Shown here: positions 46,206 to 57,839 of the stretch, piece after piece
How positions within the stretch are numbered: the first letter of the stretch is position 1
How the letters are laid out: each line of letters opens with the position of its first letter
DNA from: Paratinospora sagittata
Lineage: Eukaryota > Streptophyta > Magnoliopsida > Ranunculales > Menispermaceae
Reading direction: 5' to 3'
Length of the DNA: 64,000 nt
NCBI GenBank assembly: GCA_035771175.1
Contig: CM069600.1
Coordinates: forward strand, 11,493,729-11,557,728
Notes under the pieces: model-generated
What the model saw: only the letters and a program-made list of their open reading frames with translations
Database searches by the model: none
Told to the model about the DNA's origin: nothing
Translations under genes and position numbers: made by a program

Positions 46206-47928
46206 AGTCATATATTTTTATGTTCTTGAAACCTTAACATTTATGATTCATTATTCTATATATCATCCAAATCAGAGAACAATATATATTTGTGTAAATT
46301 AGTTTAATGTGTATGTTCAATTCATACATGCTCTAACGTAGAAATTCAAGTTTAATTAATTTCGAGAATTTTAAGAACTTCAAGAAGTTTGTATTTGATG
46401 TAAATTAATTATTTAATGGTGTAAATTACAACCTTATTACATGATTTTTTTAGTTTTTTTCCTAACCACTAGTATTGCTTGAAAAAAAAAACCACTCTAT
46501 TTATTTTGATGTAAATTAGTTCATGCATAGACTACCAAGTTTTCAGTTTGATTAATTTCAAGAATTTCAAGGAACCTATATATATATATATATATGATCT
46601 TAGATTTTCTTAGATTTTTTTTTAACAAACGTTATTCAGTAGTAATAGAATAAACTTATTCGTTTGATTTTTTTTTTTTTTGTTGCTTATAAAAAATGGT
46701 TTTAATATAACTTTGAATGTAAATTTTGTTATTTACTAACGAAATCAAATTTTTTAAATGAAATATTTGTTGCTGCAAGATTTGACCAATATTAATGGAT
46801 GATGAGATAGAGGGGATACACTGAGTTGGAACCTGCATAGGTGCTGACCTGCTGCTTCTGCATAGGTGCTGACCTGCTGCTTGAGACTTTTGACCTGAAG
46901 GAGAAGAAAGCAAAATAATAGGCTATCATACGGAACATCGATATAGTCTTAATAGAAGACCATCTTTATCTGCAACCCTGGAATTTTATTGGTCAGTTGA
47001 TTAGTATGCCGAACAAATGTCCTATTGTTGAGCTCGAGTTGGTTTTATCACATGAGCAGGTCAGTACTTGTCGATATGGTGTGGCTAATGACGTGTCATT
47101 CAACTCGGTAAGCTGAGAAATGAATCCAACAATATTAATATATATATTTAGTTTTTTTTATTGGCAATACTATCATTATTGTTCGTTTTGATTTATAAAA
47201 GAAATATAAAGGTGAGAATGAATTTATTATACTTGTATATAACTAGTTGAAAAGTTTTTTATTTTTTATTTTTATTTTTTGCCCTTTTCTTGGATTGGGG
47301 TACTTGATGACGTCATACCTCTAAAAACAAAAACCCAACAAAAACCACCAAAAAATGAACTTGGTAGCGTTAAACTAAGGCAAAATAAGTTACCAAATCC
47401 TATTATTTTGGGAAGGGTCAGTTATTTGGGGAAGGGTCACTGACGGGTCTATTTAAAGAGGAATAGTAAAGCGAAAGAAAGTACATGCAACTCGTGAAGC
47501 AACTTTCAGGTGCATGGCCTTCCCTCTTCTCTCTTCTTCTCTCATGACGTTTGTTTATCACTTTATTTTTTATGTTAGTTTTTTCAGTTCTCTTGATTAG
47601 TTTTACGTCTACCAGTTTCTATATACCATGTTTTTTTCTCAGTAATATTTCGGTATAACAGTATAATGTATAAGTAAAAAGGTTGTGGGGTCTGTGTTAA
47701 AGGTAGTTGAGAGATGAAGGTCTCAGAATTAAAATTCGTATCTATCTTAGTCGTGCCTACTTGGGAAGAGCCACACAATCTTCCTACAATATTTAAACGT
47801 AAATTAGTCTCGCCCTAAGGACACCTTATGAGCAACCAAAAAAAAAAAAGAAATTGTCTCTTAGGAAAAAAGAAAAAAGAAAAGAGAAAGAGAGATTGTA
47901 GTGAACAAGTAAGCTCTCTTTTTTCCAG
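46206..47928. other. AT-rich intergenic region without a clear gene
   Basis: No supportable coding region. It has T-rich runs, a short TA run at about 46580 and a two-copy repeat at 46833-46880. A TATTTAAAG box near 47450 followed by mixed sequence could be a promoter, but no gene can be attached to it with confidence. Confidence 0.4.
46833..46880. repeat. Two-copy 24 bp tandem repeat
   Basis: 'gcataggtgctgacctgctg' plus 'cttct' or 'cttga' occurs twice in a row. It is a short local duplication with no clear role. Confidence 0.8.
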
Positions 47929-48054
47929 ATGGGATATTTAAATAGGTCACGAGCACGGTGTATGCATGCTATAAAGCAAGTGGATTATGATACTCTCACG
48001 TTGCCGAAACGTGTAAACGCCCTCATGGCCATGGTTGTACGAGTCAAGCTTTAG
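47929..48054 (+). CDS. Small open frame of 41 codons behind an acceptor-like sequence (tentative)
   Basis: ATG at 47929 follows TCTCTTTTTTCCAG, which resembles a 3' splice site. The frame opens MGYLNRSRARCMHAIKQ, has a basic middle (LPKRVNALMAM) and stops at 48052-48054. No family is recognised. It could be a small exon or chance. The local base composition is less A/T-rich than its flanks, the only other hint of coding. Confidence 0.2.
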   Translation: MGYLNRSRARCMHAIKQVDYDTLTLPKRVNALMAMVVRVKL

Positions 48055-48351
48055 TATACGTAAGTGAGGGCAAATCTGTATGAGTTTGGTTAAGTCTGAA
48101 ACAGATAACTTGTCTCATAATAATAATAACGTACTAAAGGGTACTGCTTATATATACTGTAATGTTTTGTAATATTTAATTATACATCGAACTAATCTCT
48201 ACATTATATGATCAGATGGTGAAATTCTTTTCTGACGAATTAAACATTTCTTTATTTTGGAGGGGGATCTCATTAAAAGTTGATGAAGTTATACTAAAAT
48301 AATAAGTCAACCAATTTAAGGTTAATTAAAAGTGTGAAGCCAACACTCATT

Positions 48352-48552
48352 GGCCTTGTTTGGGAGCACGGCAGAAGTTGTGTTATGGTGAAAAAATCAC
48401 CAAATGCAGATTTTGAACCTCAGCGTTTCTATTGCAAAATGCCATTTTTTTGTGTTTAGATAAGCAACCATCTACCAACTTTTGCATTTGAGGCTTGTGT
48501 TTGGAAAAAAACGCTTTTGAGTCTAAATGCAGACGTTATCTCAAACAAAGTC
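48352..48552. mobile_element. MITE-like element with Tourist/Harbinger-type termini
   Basis: The left end GGCCTTGTTTGGGAGCACG and the reverse complement of the right end, GACTTTGTTTGAGATAACG, form imperfect terminal inverted repeats over about 19-25 bp. The element is 201 bp and non-coding. ATT flanks both sides, consistent with a 3 bp duplication. The GGCCTTGTTTGG-like terminus is typical of PIF/Harbinger-derived MITEs. Confidence 0.5.
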
Positions 48553-48797
48553 ATTAGCTAATTGACTGATAGTGTTAACAAACAAGAGAAGAGAAGAGAA
48601 CTAGATCATCAGTAAGAAGCAAAGGACAAAGAATCAAAACAAGAGAGAATTAATTACTAATTTATCGCTACTTCCAGTCATAAGGATATTCGCAGTCTAA
48701 TTAATCACTTAATTTAATTTACTTCTTCTTCTTCATAGTCTACTTCTAAATTCAAGAACTAACTAATCAATCTACCATTTCGATCCATTAGGTCACC

Positions 48798-50100
48798 ATG
48801 ACAGGAAAGACAGTTGATGATCTTAGAAGGAATCACCCATCAAAACACATTTGCCAACTTGCTGAAACATTCATCATGTAAGTACATAAATTGCATAATA
48901 TTATTATTCTCCTAATAATGTCACTTCATCACTGTTAAAAAACAAAAAACAAAAAAAAAAAAAAAACGCAACAAAGAATGATTTACCTCATCCATGATTA
49001 CTTTCTATTAATATACTTATCAACCAAACTAGTATATTTTGATAACTAAAAGTAATATTTTGACAACCAAAAAGGATTACCAAGTCAAAATTTAGATTAT
49101 CCCCTATTTCAACTGCTACTATTGGAGGACAAGAGAAACAATTCCTTACTGCTACTATTGGAGGAGGTAAAGATTCAAAGTTATTATTTGTTTTTTTTTA
49201 GTTCAATTATTATTTTTAACATCAATTTCTCCTTATTCAAAACTTTGGCTGACCACTCAAATTAAAATATATCTATATTTATTCAAGTCCTATTCCTGCT
49301 TATTTGTAGGTAAAAAAGGGTCTATTTCTCTATCAGCTCCAAAAACTTTTGCATCATCCATTAATGAGTCTGCATTGGATAACCAAACACTTTCAACTAG
49401 GCTCTCACAGTTGGTAAAAGGCAACAATATTTATTAATGGTTTAATGCCATTTAAATTCTTCCTTTGTGTTCAATGAAATTTCTGAATTCGATCAGGTCA
49501 ACTTAAAGAACACGGATAAAAGCAAAAATATAATGAAGTTGCAAAAAGAATAGTTCTACAGTGCCATCCATAACAATTCCGGCCCACTTCATATAAGCAA
49601 GTAAGTATATATTGAAAAGATAAAGAAGAATATTTTTTAGTTTTAATCCAAATTACGTCATGCATAACCTATCCATCTCTCAATTTCTTCAATATGTTGA
49701 TTAAGGAAAAACAATCTAATGACATGCTAAAGCTTCAACCTTCAAAGAGGAAATTGCATGAAAGTTTTCAAAATGGTAATTAAATAACTACATACCACTT
49801 TAATTTCTTCCTCTTCTTCTTTTTAAATCTTTTGGACTTGTACTAATTGAATATTTAATGATATTCGTTTGGGTTGCGGCAAAGACGCAGAAGACAACAA
49901 AGATCATTGATTTTCATGATCTCCCAAAGAATAATTCTACTCAAGCGCCCAAAGTTCTCGGTAAAAGACCTCAAGCCTACCACAAGCTTCCATTGTTCAT
50001 GCGGACCAGATTTCGTTGTTCTAAGGTTGAGAAGCATCCAAGGACAATATATATGAGCTACGAGGAAAGAAGAATTCGTCTTGAAACTTATCAACATTAA
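48798..50100 (+). CDS. Unidentified spliced host gene (possibly a pseudogene)
   Basis: ATG at 48798 opens a 26-codon exon (MTGKTVDDLRRNHPSKHICQ...) ending in a perfect GTAAGT donor at 48878. Further candidate exons with consensus borders are 49310-49413 (KKGSISLSAPKTFASSI), 49497-49600 (VNLKNTDKSKNIMKLQKE, then an in-frame TAG at 49551 if the junctions are right), a short one near 49709-49777, and a last exon ending YQH with TAA at 50098. The product would be hydrophilic and Lys-rich. I do not recognise it. Low confidence in exon choice; the TAG may mean it is a pseudogene or that an exon is skipped. The sequence after the stop (50219-50335) is duplicated at 53284-53400. Confidence 0.35.
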
Positions 50101-50218
50101 ATATAGTTAGATGTAGAAGAACTGTATAGAATGGAGATTTGATTGTGTTGTAAAACAACCTTTTTTTTCTAGATTTTTTGGTTTTTGGTAAATAAGTCTT
50201 TCTTCTTATCTCTTTGTG

Positions 50219-50335
50219 TCATGTTTTGGTCACAATAAGGACGTGGTAATTAATTCATTTCAATTTCATTTTGATCAAGGCCCTGTAACTCCAAAGTATA
50301 AGGATGAATGACTTTAATTGGTTTGATAATGTCAT
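50219..50335 (+). repeat. Duplicated 3' flank, copy 1
   Basis: 'catgttttggtcacaataag' through 'ccctgtaactccaaagtata' matches 53284-53400 with a few differences. It links the tail of the spliced gene at 48798 to the block upstream of the first Pro/His-Asp gene. Confidence 0.8.
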
Positions 50336-50584
50336 TTTATATTTAAGATATGAAAAAGCAAGTGTTGAGCTTTAAATATGATCATGAAGTGAGGATATAT
50401 AATAAAGTTACAAAATCCTAATTAGTCCAAACTTGCTTACAAATGGAGCTAGTTTTGCTCTTGTTTTTGTTTTTGTTTGATCCAAAGGCAGACTAGTTAA
50501 AAACAGTTTGCAACCGCTAAACCAAACTGGGTCATTAATTATAAGGTTTATCTTTTGCTTTATACCATCTTTTTATGCCCCCCA

Positions 50585-52065
50585 TGTCACACCCCGCCCG
50601 AACGCGCCTAAACCGGCGGTACACTCATGGACGAGGCGCGCATTTGGAACAATTATAATGGTAACAACAGAGTGCTTAGCAGAAATACGGTACACACAGT
50701 ACAAATCTGATTTCATTTAATTCAGAATACTTTTGTACATGAAACGGTCAAGGGAACATACTCCCAAAATCCCCAATGAATCATACAAAGGGTACAAAAT
50801 GTGGGCCCCATAACCTGCACCCAGTCCACCCTAATTTCCTGTGAAAGATTGGATAACAATTAATAAAGCATACTTCAATATCAAATATCTTAAATACACA
50901 TGTGAGCCTCATAATCAATCAATATGAATGTATGCATTACTCCGTCTCGTAATGGTTTGATGAACGTACATCGCCTGAATTCACGTACAGGAACGATGCT
51001 CTGGATTCACGTACTGATGTCCCTCCCCGGGTGTAGCCGGGTTCTCATGTACGTCCCTCTCCAGAGAAATGTAATGAATAGTGAGCAATGCTCCTAACTA
51101 TTCTATGAGTCATAAACCATATACGTCCCTAGGTGGTGATATATATGATGTCAATGCATGAACTGGTCTAGTCTACTGGTCTAGTCTTTTCTTGACATTT
51201 AGACTGACTTTGGCAACATCTAGTGATTCTTATCAGGGTCGGTATCACGACGTGCAAGATTAGGACATTCAGTATTACTGTATAAGCTGATAGCTTTCAA
51301 TAAGACCAACTAGATCAGTCCCCAGTTGAGAGGTGAGACACAAGGTCTGCTTAAATACCAATCGCCTAGAGCAGCCCGCTGCCTCCCGTTTACTATTTAA
51401 AGTTACTGAGGACAAGACCGAGTCTAGTTGAGTCAGATTGACCACAAACCCGGCATTATAACAGTGCAATACATGAATTCCAAATTTACAGGCATAAGTG
51501 CGGCAGTATAAACAGTATATGACATAATGCAGTGTAAATGAATAGTAGACATAATAATAATTGAATGTAAACTTTAATAAAAGTTATGAATGAAACACGC
51601 AAACCTATGTTTCGTTCCCCACCTTTAGATAAAAACTTCTTCTTTCAGATCTGGTGCTTTCCTCCAGATAGAACTTCGTTGCACAGCTTTCAGATCTGGT
51701 GCTTTCCTCCGGACAGAACTTTGTTGTACCGCACCGAGAGTCTCGGACAGAGAGTCTCAAAAACTTAGAATGCGTGGAAAGGAGAAGAAATTCACAAGAG
51801 AAGGTGATTTGGTGTGAGGAATGAGAAATGAAGAGGTTTCTTATATAGAGATTTTTGCGCCTGAACGTTCGGGCATGCGCCAGAACGTTCTGGCATGCGC
51901 CTGTACGTTCTAGCATGCGCCTGAACGTTCTGCCATGCGTCTGTTCATTCTGGCATGCGCCTGAACGTTCTGTCATGCGCCTGAACGTTCTGTCATGCCC
52001 CTGAACGTTCGGGAGTTGCCCAAATAGTTTTTTTTTTTTTTTTTTGTGAAATACAGGGTATTACA
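50585..52065 (-). mobile_element. Solo LTR F of the A/B/C family (1481 bp) with CCCCA target duplication
   Basis: It begins TGTCACACCCCGCCC and ends GTGAAATACAGGGTATTACA. CCCCA occurs at 50580-50584 and 52066-52070. No internal sequence is present, so it arose by recombination between two LTRs. On the reverse strand, U3 holds eight 20 bp units (about 52012-51855), six with exact GAACGTTC, followed by a TATATAA box at 51847-51841. A duplicated 'cagatctggtgctttcctcc' block lies at 51645-51715. Confidence 0.95.
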
Positions 52066-52404
52066 CCCCACCCTTGTTGACTCTGCAATAATATTCAACA
52101 ATAACATTAAGGCCTATATCATCATCAAATTATGTTATAACTGCCCTTTGGAGCATCTATATATAAAATAAACAAGACTACTTTTGTATATATATGAACA
52201 TCTCAAATTTAGATGTATGAAAAATATTTTAAACCTATCATATTTTTCCTCAAGCATTTTCTTTCAACTTTATCTAATGTATGCTTCTTCTTAATATTTT
52301 TTTTCCCTAAGAGGGCATGTGATTTTTCAATTTCAATATTTCTTCCATGTGAAACTTTTTATGTGCGACTTTTCTGATGAGTTTTTAACATATTTTTATA
52401 GTTC

Positions 52405-53195
52405 TTTTTTTTTTTTGAGAAGAGACAAAATATTGTATTATTGTTAAAATAGTAAGACAGTGAGGCGAGAAAACATTCCAACAACAAATGGCAGAGAATA
52501 TAGCACAGAAAACTGCTAGCGGACTGAAATTACATCAAAGCATCCCAACTCCTGTACCAGTCTGTGAATGAGTACGCACCACCTATCTCGGAAGAACTAA
52601 TCCAAGTGGCAGCATAAGTTATAGAGACCTCCCAAATGTCGTCCACTGTATTGATCTTGTTTCGAAAAATCCTATTGTTCCTTTCTTTCCAGAGAGACGA
52701 AAGAACAGCAATTGAGATAATGCTCCCTATCTCCTTGCGTCTCCTACACAAACCAACATTATGGCTTGGCACGAAGGAATTTTCACATGACTGCGGTATA
52801 CTAAACTTTCCAAAAAGGAGCAATTCCCACTTTCTCCAGATCTGACCAACAAAAGTACATCTAAATAAGGATGATTCACTGTCTCATTAGCTTTAAAACA
52901 AAGAACACAGCAATGCGGTGATAGGCAAAAATGGGGTAAGTGCACAGCCTATTGAGAGTCACAAGCCATCCAAACACTTGAATTCTACGTGGAATTGGAG
53001 CTCTCCAAATGTGATGATAGTAGGTTGTGGGCGTTGGAAATGAGGGCTCAATGAGATGATTCAAAAAGGACTTAACATGAATAGGAGCCGGTGTTATCAA
53101 GGAACCAAAGGAAGGTATCATTTGAAGTGGAGGAGGATAGCTGAACCTGGTTAATTCTAGAAAGGTAATCAATCCACTTATAAGAATTGCCAATT
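52405..53195 (-). pseudogene. LINE 3' end (reverse-transcriptase zinc-binding region)
   Basis: Reverse-strand frames encode the typical C-terminus of plant L1-like ORF2: an IWRAPIPRRIQVFGWL motif of the zf-RVT domain (about 53000), a Cys/His-containing stretch, and SSLWKERNNRIFRNK (about 52690). Frameshifts near 52910 and 52825 separate the pieces. A T run at 52405-52416 on the forward strand is the poly(A) tail at the 3' end. The RT core and 5' part are absent, a common 5' truncation. Target duplications could not be made out. Confidence 0.8.
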
Positions 53196-53283
53196 AATAT
53201 TTTGTTGTCTCATTTGTTAAATTTTCGATTGTTTTATTATTACCTTAACATTATTTTCAGTCGCTAGATTTGTTTCCACCTTG

Positions 53284-53400
53284 TCATGTTTTGGTCACAA
53301 TAAGGACATGCTAATTAATTTATTTCAATTTCATTTTGATCGAGGCCCTATAACTCAAAGTATAAGGATGCATGAGTTTAATTGATTCAATCATCGACTT
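53284..53400 (+). repeat. Duplicated 3' flank, copy 2
   Basis: The second copy of 50219-50335. It ends directly at the start of the large duplicated block (CGACTTTTGCAGTTGACTTG at 53396). Confidence 0.8.
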
Positions 53401-53649
53401 TTGCAGTTGACTTGTCTTTAAGTTAATGTAATTGGTAAAGAAAAAAAAAAAAAAAACAACAACCAAGCACATGCACATTTTCTTCCATTTTCACATACAT
53501 AAATGAACTCAAATTGCATATATAAGAATTCAATTATTTTATTTAATTCCTCTAATCAGCAATACACTAAAGTTGCATACAGAGGCAACCACTCAACATG
53601 CGAAATCTCAGACACAAATTTATTTAATAGAAGACCTTCATTTCTCCTC

Positions 53650-54425
53650 AGTTGTACACCATGAAGAAAGATACAATGTCTTATTTTTTATTTAAGTTCG
53701 TCATCGCTATATATCTTTTAGGAAGCCTGACCTTCAATTCTGCCCAAAAGAAAATAAGAGAAAGAAAGTAGAGTGAGAATATGATCAAAATCAAATAATC
53801 TTAATTGCCAATTTGTTTACTCTACTTCTATAATTAAAATTAATTTCTATAGAGGTTTAAACTCTAATAGAATAAGCAAAGTTTTTTTAATTAGAAAAAC
53901 ATTATCAAAAAATATATATTTTTTAATTATCCTCTATTCGTCTTAGAGTTTGGAAATAGAGAACAAATTAAACACCATCTACATAAGTATCCAAAAGAAT
54001 AATAAACTTACCTTGTCCATCAAGGAGCTAAATATAGTGTTTTAGTCATCATGATCATCATGATGATGAGAAGGTGGGGACTTATACTTGTATTTAGGTG
54101 GTGTTGGTGGCGACTTATACTTGTTGACAGGCGGCGGCGGCGATTTATACTTGTAGACTGGTGGAGGTGGTGCTTTGTAACTTTGAGGGAATTTTTTGGG
54201 TGATTTTGAAGAGTATTTGTCATCATCATGGTCATCATCATCACGATGATCATCATCATCATTTACATAAGGAGATCTAGGTGACTTGTAACCATAAGGT
54301 GGTGGAAATTTCTTGGGTTTGGTATCATGATCATCATGATCATCATGATGGTCTGCAACAACCTCTAATGCCAAAGTTAGAGACAATAACACAAGTAGTA
54401 GAAGAGTTGTAAAACGCGAAGCCAT
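53650..54425 (-). CDS. Secreted Pro/Lys/Tyr- and His/Asp-rich protein, extensin-like (copy 1)
   Basis: The coding frame is 54425-54042, 127 residues. Residues 1-24 form a clear signal peptide (FTTLLLLVLLSLTLALEVV core). Then come a His/Asp cluster (25-34), KPKKFPPPYGYKSP (36-49), an Asp/His run (56-69) and extensin/PRP-like units of the YKYKSPPPP type (84-118), ending in SHHHDDHDD. Such proteins are secreted to the cell wall. The Tyr-Lys-Pro units can cross-link and the His/Asp clusters could bind metal ions (inference). After the stop, CAAG|GTAAGT at 54011-54006 and TTTTGGGCAG at 53740 outline a 3' UTR intron; the 3' end shown is approximate. The donor is 29 nt after the stop codon, within the range not expected to trigger decay. 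The nearest paralogue is at 58995. Confidence 0.85.
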
Positions 54426-54476
54426 GACAAATGGGTTTTTTAGCTTTATGATGCTAAGGAAGCCCTTCTCATGCCC

Positions 54477-54484
54477 TTTATATA
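54477..54484 (-). promoter_or_regulatory. TATA box of Pro/His-Asp gene copy 1
   Basis: TATATAAA on the reverse strand, about 52 bp before the start codon. It is conserved at 59433-59440 before copy 2. Confidence 0.7.
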
Positions 54485-54758
54485 GCTTTGCAATTTACCT
54501 CTCTCCCTCTACCTGGTTTATAAAAGATCATTTTGAATGAGTCCTATATGTAAATTTCCATGCTTCTCCATCTACTTTATGATTTGGCTTTATCTTAGGT
54601 ATAATCTTCTAGAATATTGCTCCTTGATGTGGCTTATAAGAACATGACAATTCCAATATTTATTGATGGTAAGCTCCACAGCTTGTAAACATATAAAGTT
54701 ACGGACCACTTAGTTAAGGATCCAATAATATTTGCATATAAACATTTGTTTGTCTATA

Positions 54759-54796
<38 letters not shown>

Positions 54797-55195
54797 AACT
54801 TGACATTTTTTATGGTAAGTACCTAATTTACTATCAAATTAATCCATTAATTCTTAACTTGCAACTTACGATTAATCCAATGTAACAAATAACAAATACT
54901 ATAGAAAAAAAAGGCCCTTGTGGTAGGAGTATTGATTGGGAAGTTGAGAGTTTAATTCAAACCCTTCAAATAATTAATAAATGCCCCTTCACATTTCATT
55001 GTTGTTTGTCATACTTGTAACAACGTATCTCTTTTATGGCTCACACTAATTGGGCCGTTCAAGTATATAATCTTCATCTTTCAACCTTTCTTTTCCCCTT
55101 TCCAGTTATATCTCTATTTTCTTGACAGCTTCATCACGTTTTAGACAAATTCAATTGACACAAGTCTTCTTTTTTTTCTTTGGTTTTCAATTTTC

Positions 55196-55518
55196 TTTTG
55201 AAAGATTATTAAGGTTTTTGACAAACCCTGCATACAGTGTCAATTTTTCCGGCTGGATTGATTGACAAGAGAACATCTAATATTTCTCCTATGAAAATAT
55301 ACCTAAATTTATAGTTAAAGAAAATTGGGTTTTGTTGTCATGCCCCGCCACTTTCTGCATAACTTTGAAAGTTTCGTCCTTTGTTTTTTGTGGTTTTTCT
55401 CAATGTTTTACGTGCTTTTGTTTGCTTTAGTCTAATTCTGGAGTATTACATTTGTTGTATAGTCTAATATATAACAAACCTAAAAATTTAGACTTAGTTT
55501 CTACAATTTTTTCCTAGG
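55196..55518. other. Non-coding gap between the duplicated block and the SINE
   Basis: About 320 bp of mixed and A/T-rich DNA. I see no gene, no repeat shared with other parts of the window and no promoter-like box. Confidence 0.4.
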
Positions 55519-55735
55519 TTTTTTTTTTTTTTTTGGGTTTAACGCTAAGCGGCACCCAAGGTTATGTCTTCCTCCGCTTTGCAGTGAGATTAATCTACTT
55601 AGATTCGACCCGAGTTGGACTACGAAGGTGCAAAGGTCTTCCAACAAAGGGTCGCTCCATACACAAGGGGGGTTTCGAACTCATGACCTTACTTAAGGGT
55701 AACTAATGCCAAGCCAATGTTAGTAAGGTGCCTTA
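55519..55735 (-). mobile_element. tRNA-derived SINE
   Basis: The reverse strand reads TGGCATTAGTTACC (box-A-like), then GAGTTCGAAACCCC (box B, about 55683-55670), then a body of about 130 bp rich in 'cgaccctttgttgg' and 'ggtgccgcttagcg', then a poly(A) tail seen as a T run at 55519-55534. The box order, spacing, size and tail are those of a plant SINE. No target duplication is clear. Confidence 0.65.
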
Positions 55736-55919
55736 GATGTTCAAAATATTATAAGGGTAATGTATTTATTAGATATCAATTTATTGGAGACTCAAAACGC
55801 AAATGCTTGGGTGAATGATCAAGTTCATGACAATATTAATTAGATATCAAACCGGCATAAATTAAATGAAAATACTGAACTAAAGTGGGAATATTTCGTA
55901 ATTCATACAATGTCATAAT

Positions 55920-56885
55920 TTCTGATGTGACATCAGATTTGAAGCCTTTTTCCTAAGGCTATTTTTAACTAAGATTACAATACAAGTGTAACATGAGTTA
56001 GGTATAAATGACTAGTGTGAAAACATTTAAATGAATAGATATCCTATTTATTAATCTTTTTAGCACTCATTTTTAACACATAAATTAAGTACATTAGATG
56101 TCCATTTTTTATTTATTTTTGGGTTAGATAATATCCTTTGAATTATAAAAAAAATATTTCCCATTATTTAATCCTTTATAATTGAAAGGGATATTTATTT
56201 TCTTTTATAATTAATCACAGATTTTTTTTTAATTTTTATTATTTTTATTATTATTTATTTTTCTTAATATGGGAGCTATGACACTTCTTAACAATTGTTT
56301 AATGTTTTCAAAATAATATTATTATTTACTTTTTTTTTTTATTTTGACCTCCCAATTATTATTCATGATTCAAAATGATATTTTCCTCTACACAAAAAGA
56401 AAAAGAAAAAAAATATTAAAAAAAAATTAATTAAAAGAGTTTTATGATTTAAAGTAGATGCTAATAACCTAAAAAATAAAGAAATAAAAGAATGAGGAAT
56501 TTTTTATAATTCAAAGAATATTTTCTTACTCACAAATGAAAAATATAAAGATGAAAAATAATTAATAGAGAATATTTTTATTATTAATTAATTTAAGGCA
56601 AAGTTTCATTAAAAGAAAATGATAAGTGTACGTGATTGTAGTACATAACTTTATAGTGTATGTTGGATGTCTTCGAATCATGTATTAATGCATGATTCGA
56701 GGATATCTAATGTACTTAATTTATGTGCTAAAAATGAGTGTTAAAATTATCAATAACTATGACACTTATTCATTAAATACTTTCACAATAGTCATTTATG
56801 CCTAACTTATGTGATACTTGTATTGTAACCTTGTTAAAAATAACCTTGGAGAAAAGACCACAAATCTTATATCAAATTTGTGAAA
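55920..56885. mobile_element. Non-autonomous element with ~180 bp terminal inverted repeats
   Basis: The left arm (55920-56103), including 'ctatttttaactaagattac', 'acatgagttaggtataaatg' and 'aattaagtacattagatgtc', is the imperfect reverse complement of the right arm (about 56690-56885). The ~590 bp between is A/T-rich and non-coding. Long arms with no transposase suggest a MULE-type or foldback non-autonomous transposon. Ends are uncertain by about 10 bp and no target duplication is certain. Confidence 0.65.
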
Positions 56886-57839
56886 AATAGTATTCTTAAA
56901 TGTCTTTCTTTAAGAGCACTAAATGGCTTTCTTAACGTCACGAATATTTTTGAATTTAAATTCAAATTAATTGACCATTATGAATTTAAATTCAAATTAA
57001 ATTGTTTTAACTGACTGTTTCGCAATTAAAATATTTGGCCGTTTAAAAATTCACTATTTTCCTAATATATTGTTGGTAGTATTTAAAAGAGTTTTTGGCT
57101 TTATTTTGCTTGAAATCAAGAATAGGGTAATGCCCTATGCCTAAACCCTATGGATTTCTAAAATCTTTGATTTGATTATTTTTTTGTTTGCTTAAAGTTG
57201 TATGCTTAGGGCTTGTTTTTATTTTTCTGTTTTAGGTATTCTAGGGTTTTTTTCAAAGTTATGGTAGAACTAGGATTTTCTTTGTTTTATATTTCTAAAG
57301 TGTGCATAAATTTGTTGTAAAAGTTAAAATTCTGATTTTGAGTTCAAGGTAGATTAGGCTTTTATTTTACTAGTCTACCTTTATTTTATTTTTTTGGTCT
57401 ATGACCCAGTGTCCCCACTAACCCTTTTGCAGAGGGGATGAAATTATTTCAGAGTCAAGAACTGTAGAGGTTGTAAGACATATATTCTCAAAGTGGGTGA
57501 ATAGGTGTGAATATGAACTCAAACTCAAAATAAAGACCTCGTCCCTCAACTATAACTTATACCTCGCCCCTCGTCTAAAGAGGCTACCCAACTTTTGGTT
57601 ACTAGTCTATCATTCCAAAGTGGTGGAATGAGAGGATATTAAAAATATGTTACAAGCATGCTAAAACAAATGCATTCTTTTTAACATATATTGTCCATAT
57701 CATACTTACAAATGCCAAATGCTAGTCTGCTCTGCCTAAAATGTCACAAGAAACTTCCCTCAAAAAAAAAAAAAAACAAAAAGTCACAAATGGAAATATA
57801 TATGATTTTATGTATATATTTTAATTACTTCAAAAGAAT
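56886..57839. other. AT-rich non-coding stretch
   Basis: No gene is supported. A 20 bp direct repeat, 'tgaatttaaattcaaattaa', occurs at about 56951 and 56981. Pyrimidine-rich runs and splice-like sites near 57360-57430 (TTTTGCAGAGGGG) hint at an untranslated exon, but no reading frame accompanies them. Confidence 0.35.

Larger units (their letters stand above)
53396..55195. repeat. Large duplicated block, copy 1 (with first Pro/His-Asp gene)
   Basis: It is collinear with 58376-60395, from 'gacttttgcagttgacttg' through the gene, its promoter and 'gcttgtaaacatataaagtt' to 'cttgacagcttcatcacgtt'. The right copy carries extra insertions, for example near 59990-60070, and this copy carries GA-repeat DNA near 54780. 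Both orders and strands are the same, so it is a direct duplication about 5 kb apart. Confidence 0.9.

Noticed and set aside
49855..50097. Reverse-strand 80-codon frame opposite the last exon of the spliced gene
   Set aside because: It mirrors the forward exon, which has consensus splice context and a natural stop. No independent support.
55670..55684. Possible tRNA gene because of box B
   Set aside because: No cloverleaf can be completed, and a poly(A) tail and ~200 bp body fit a SINE.
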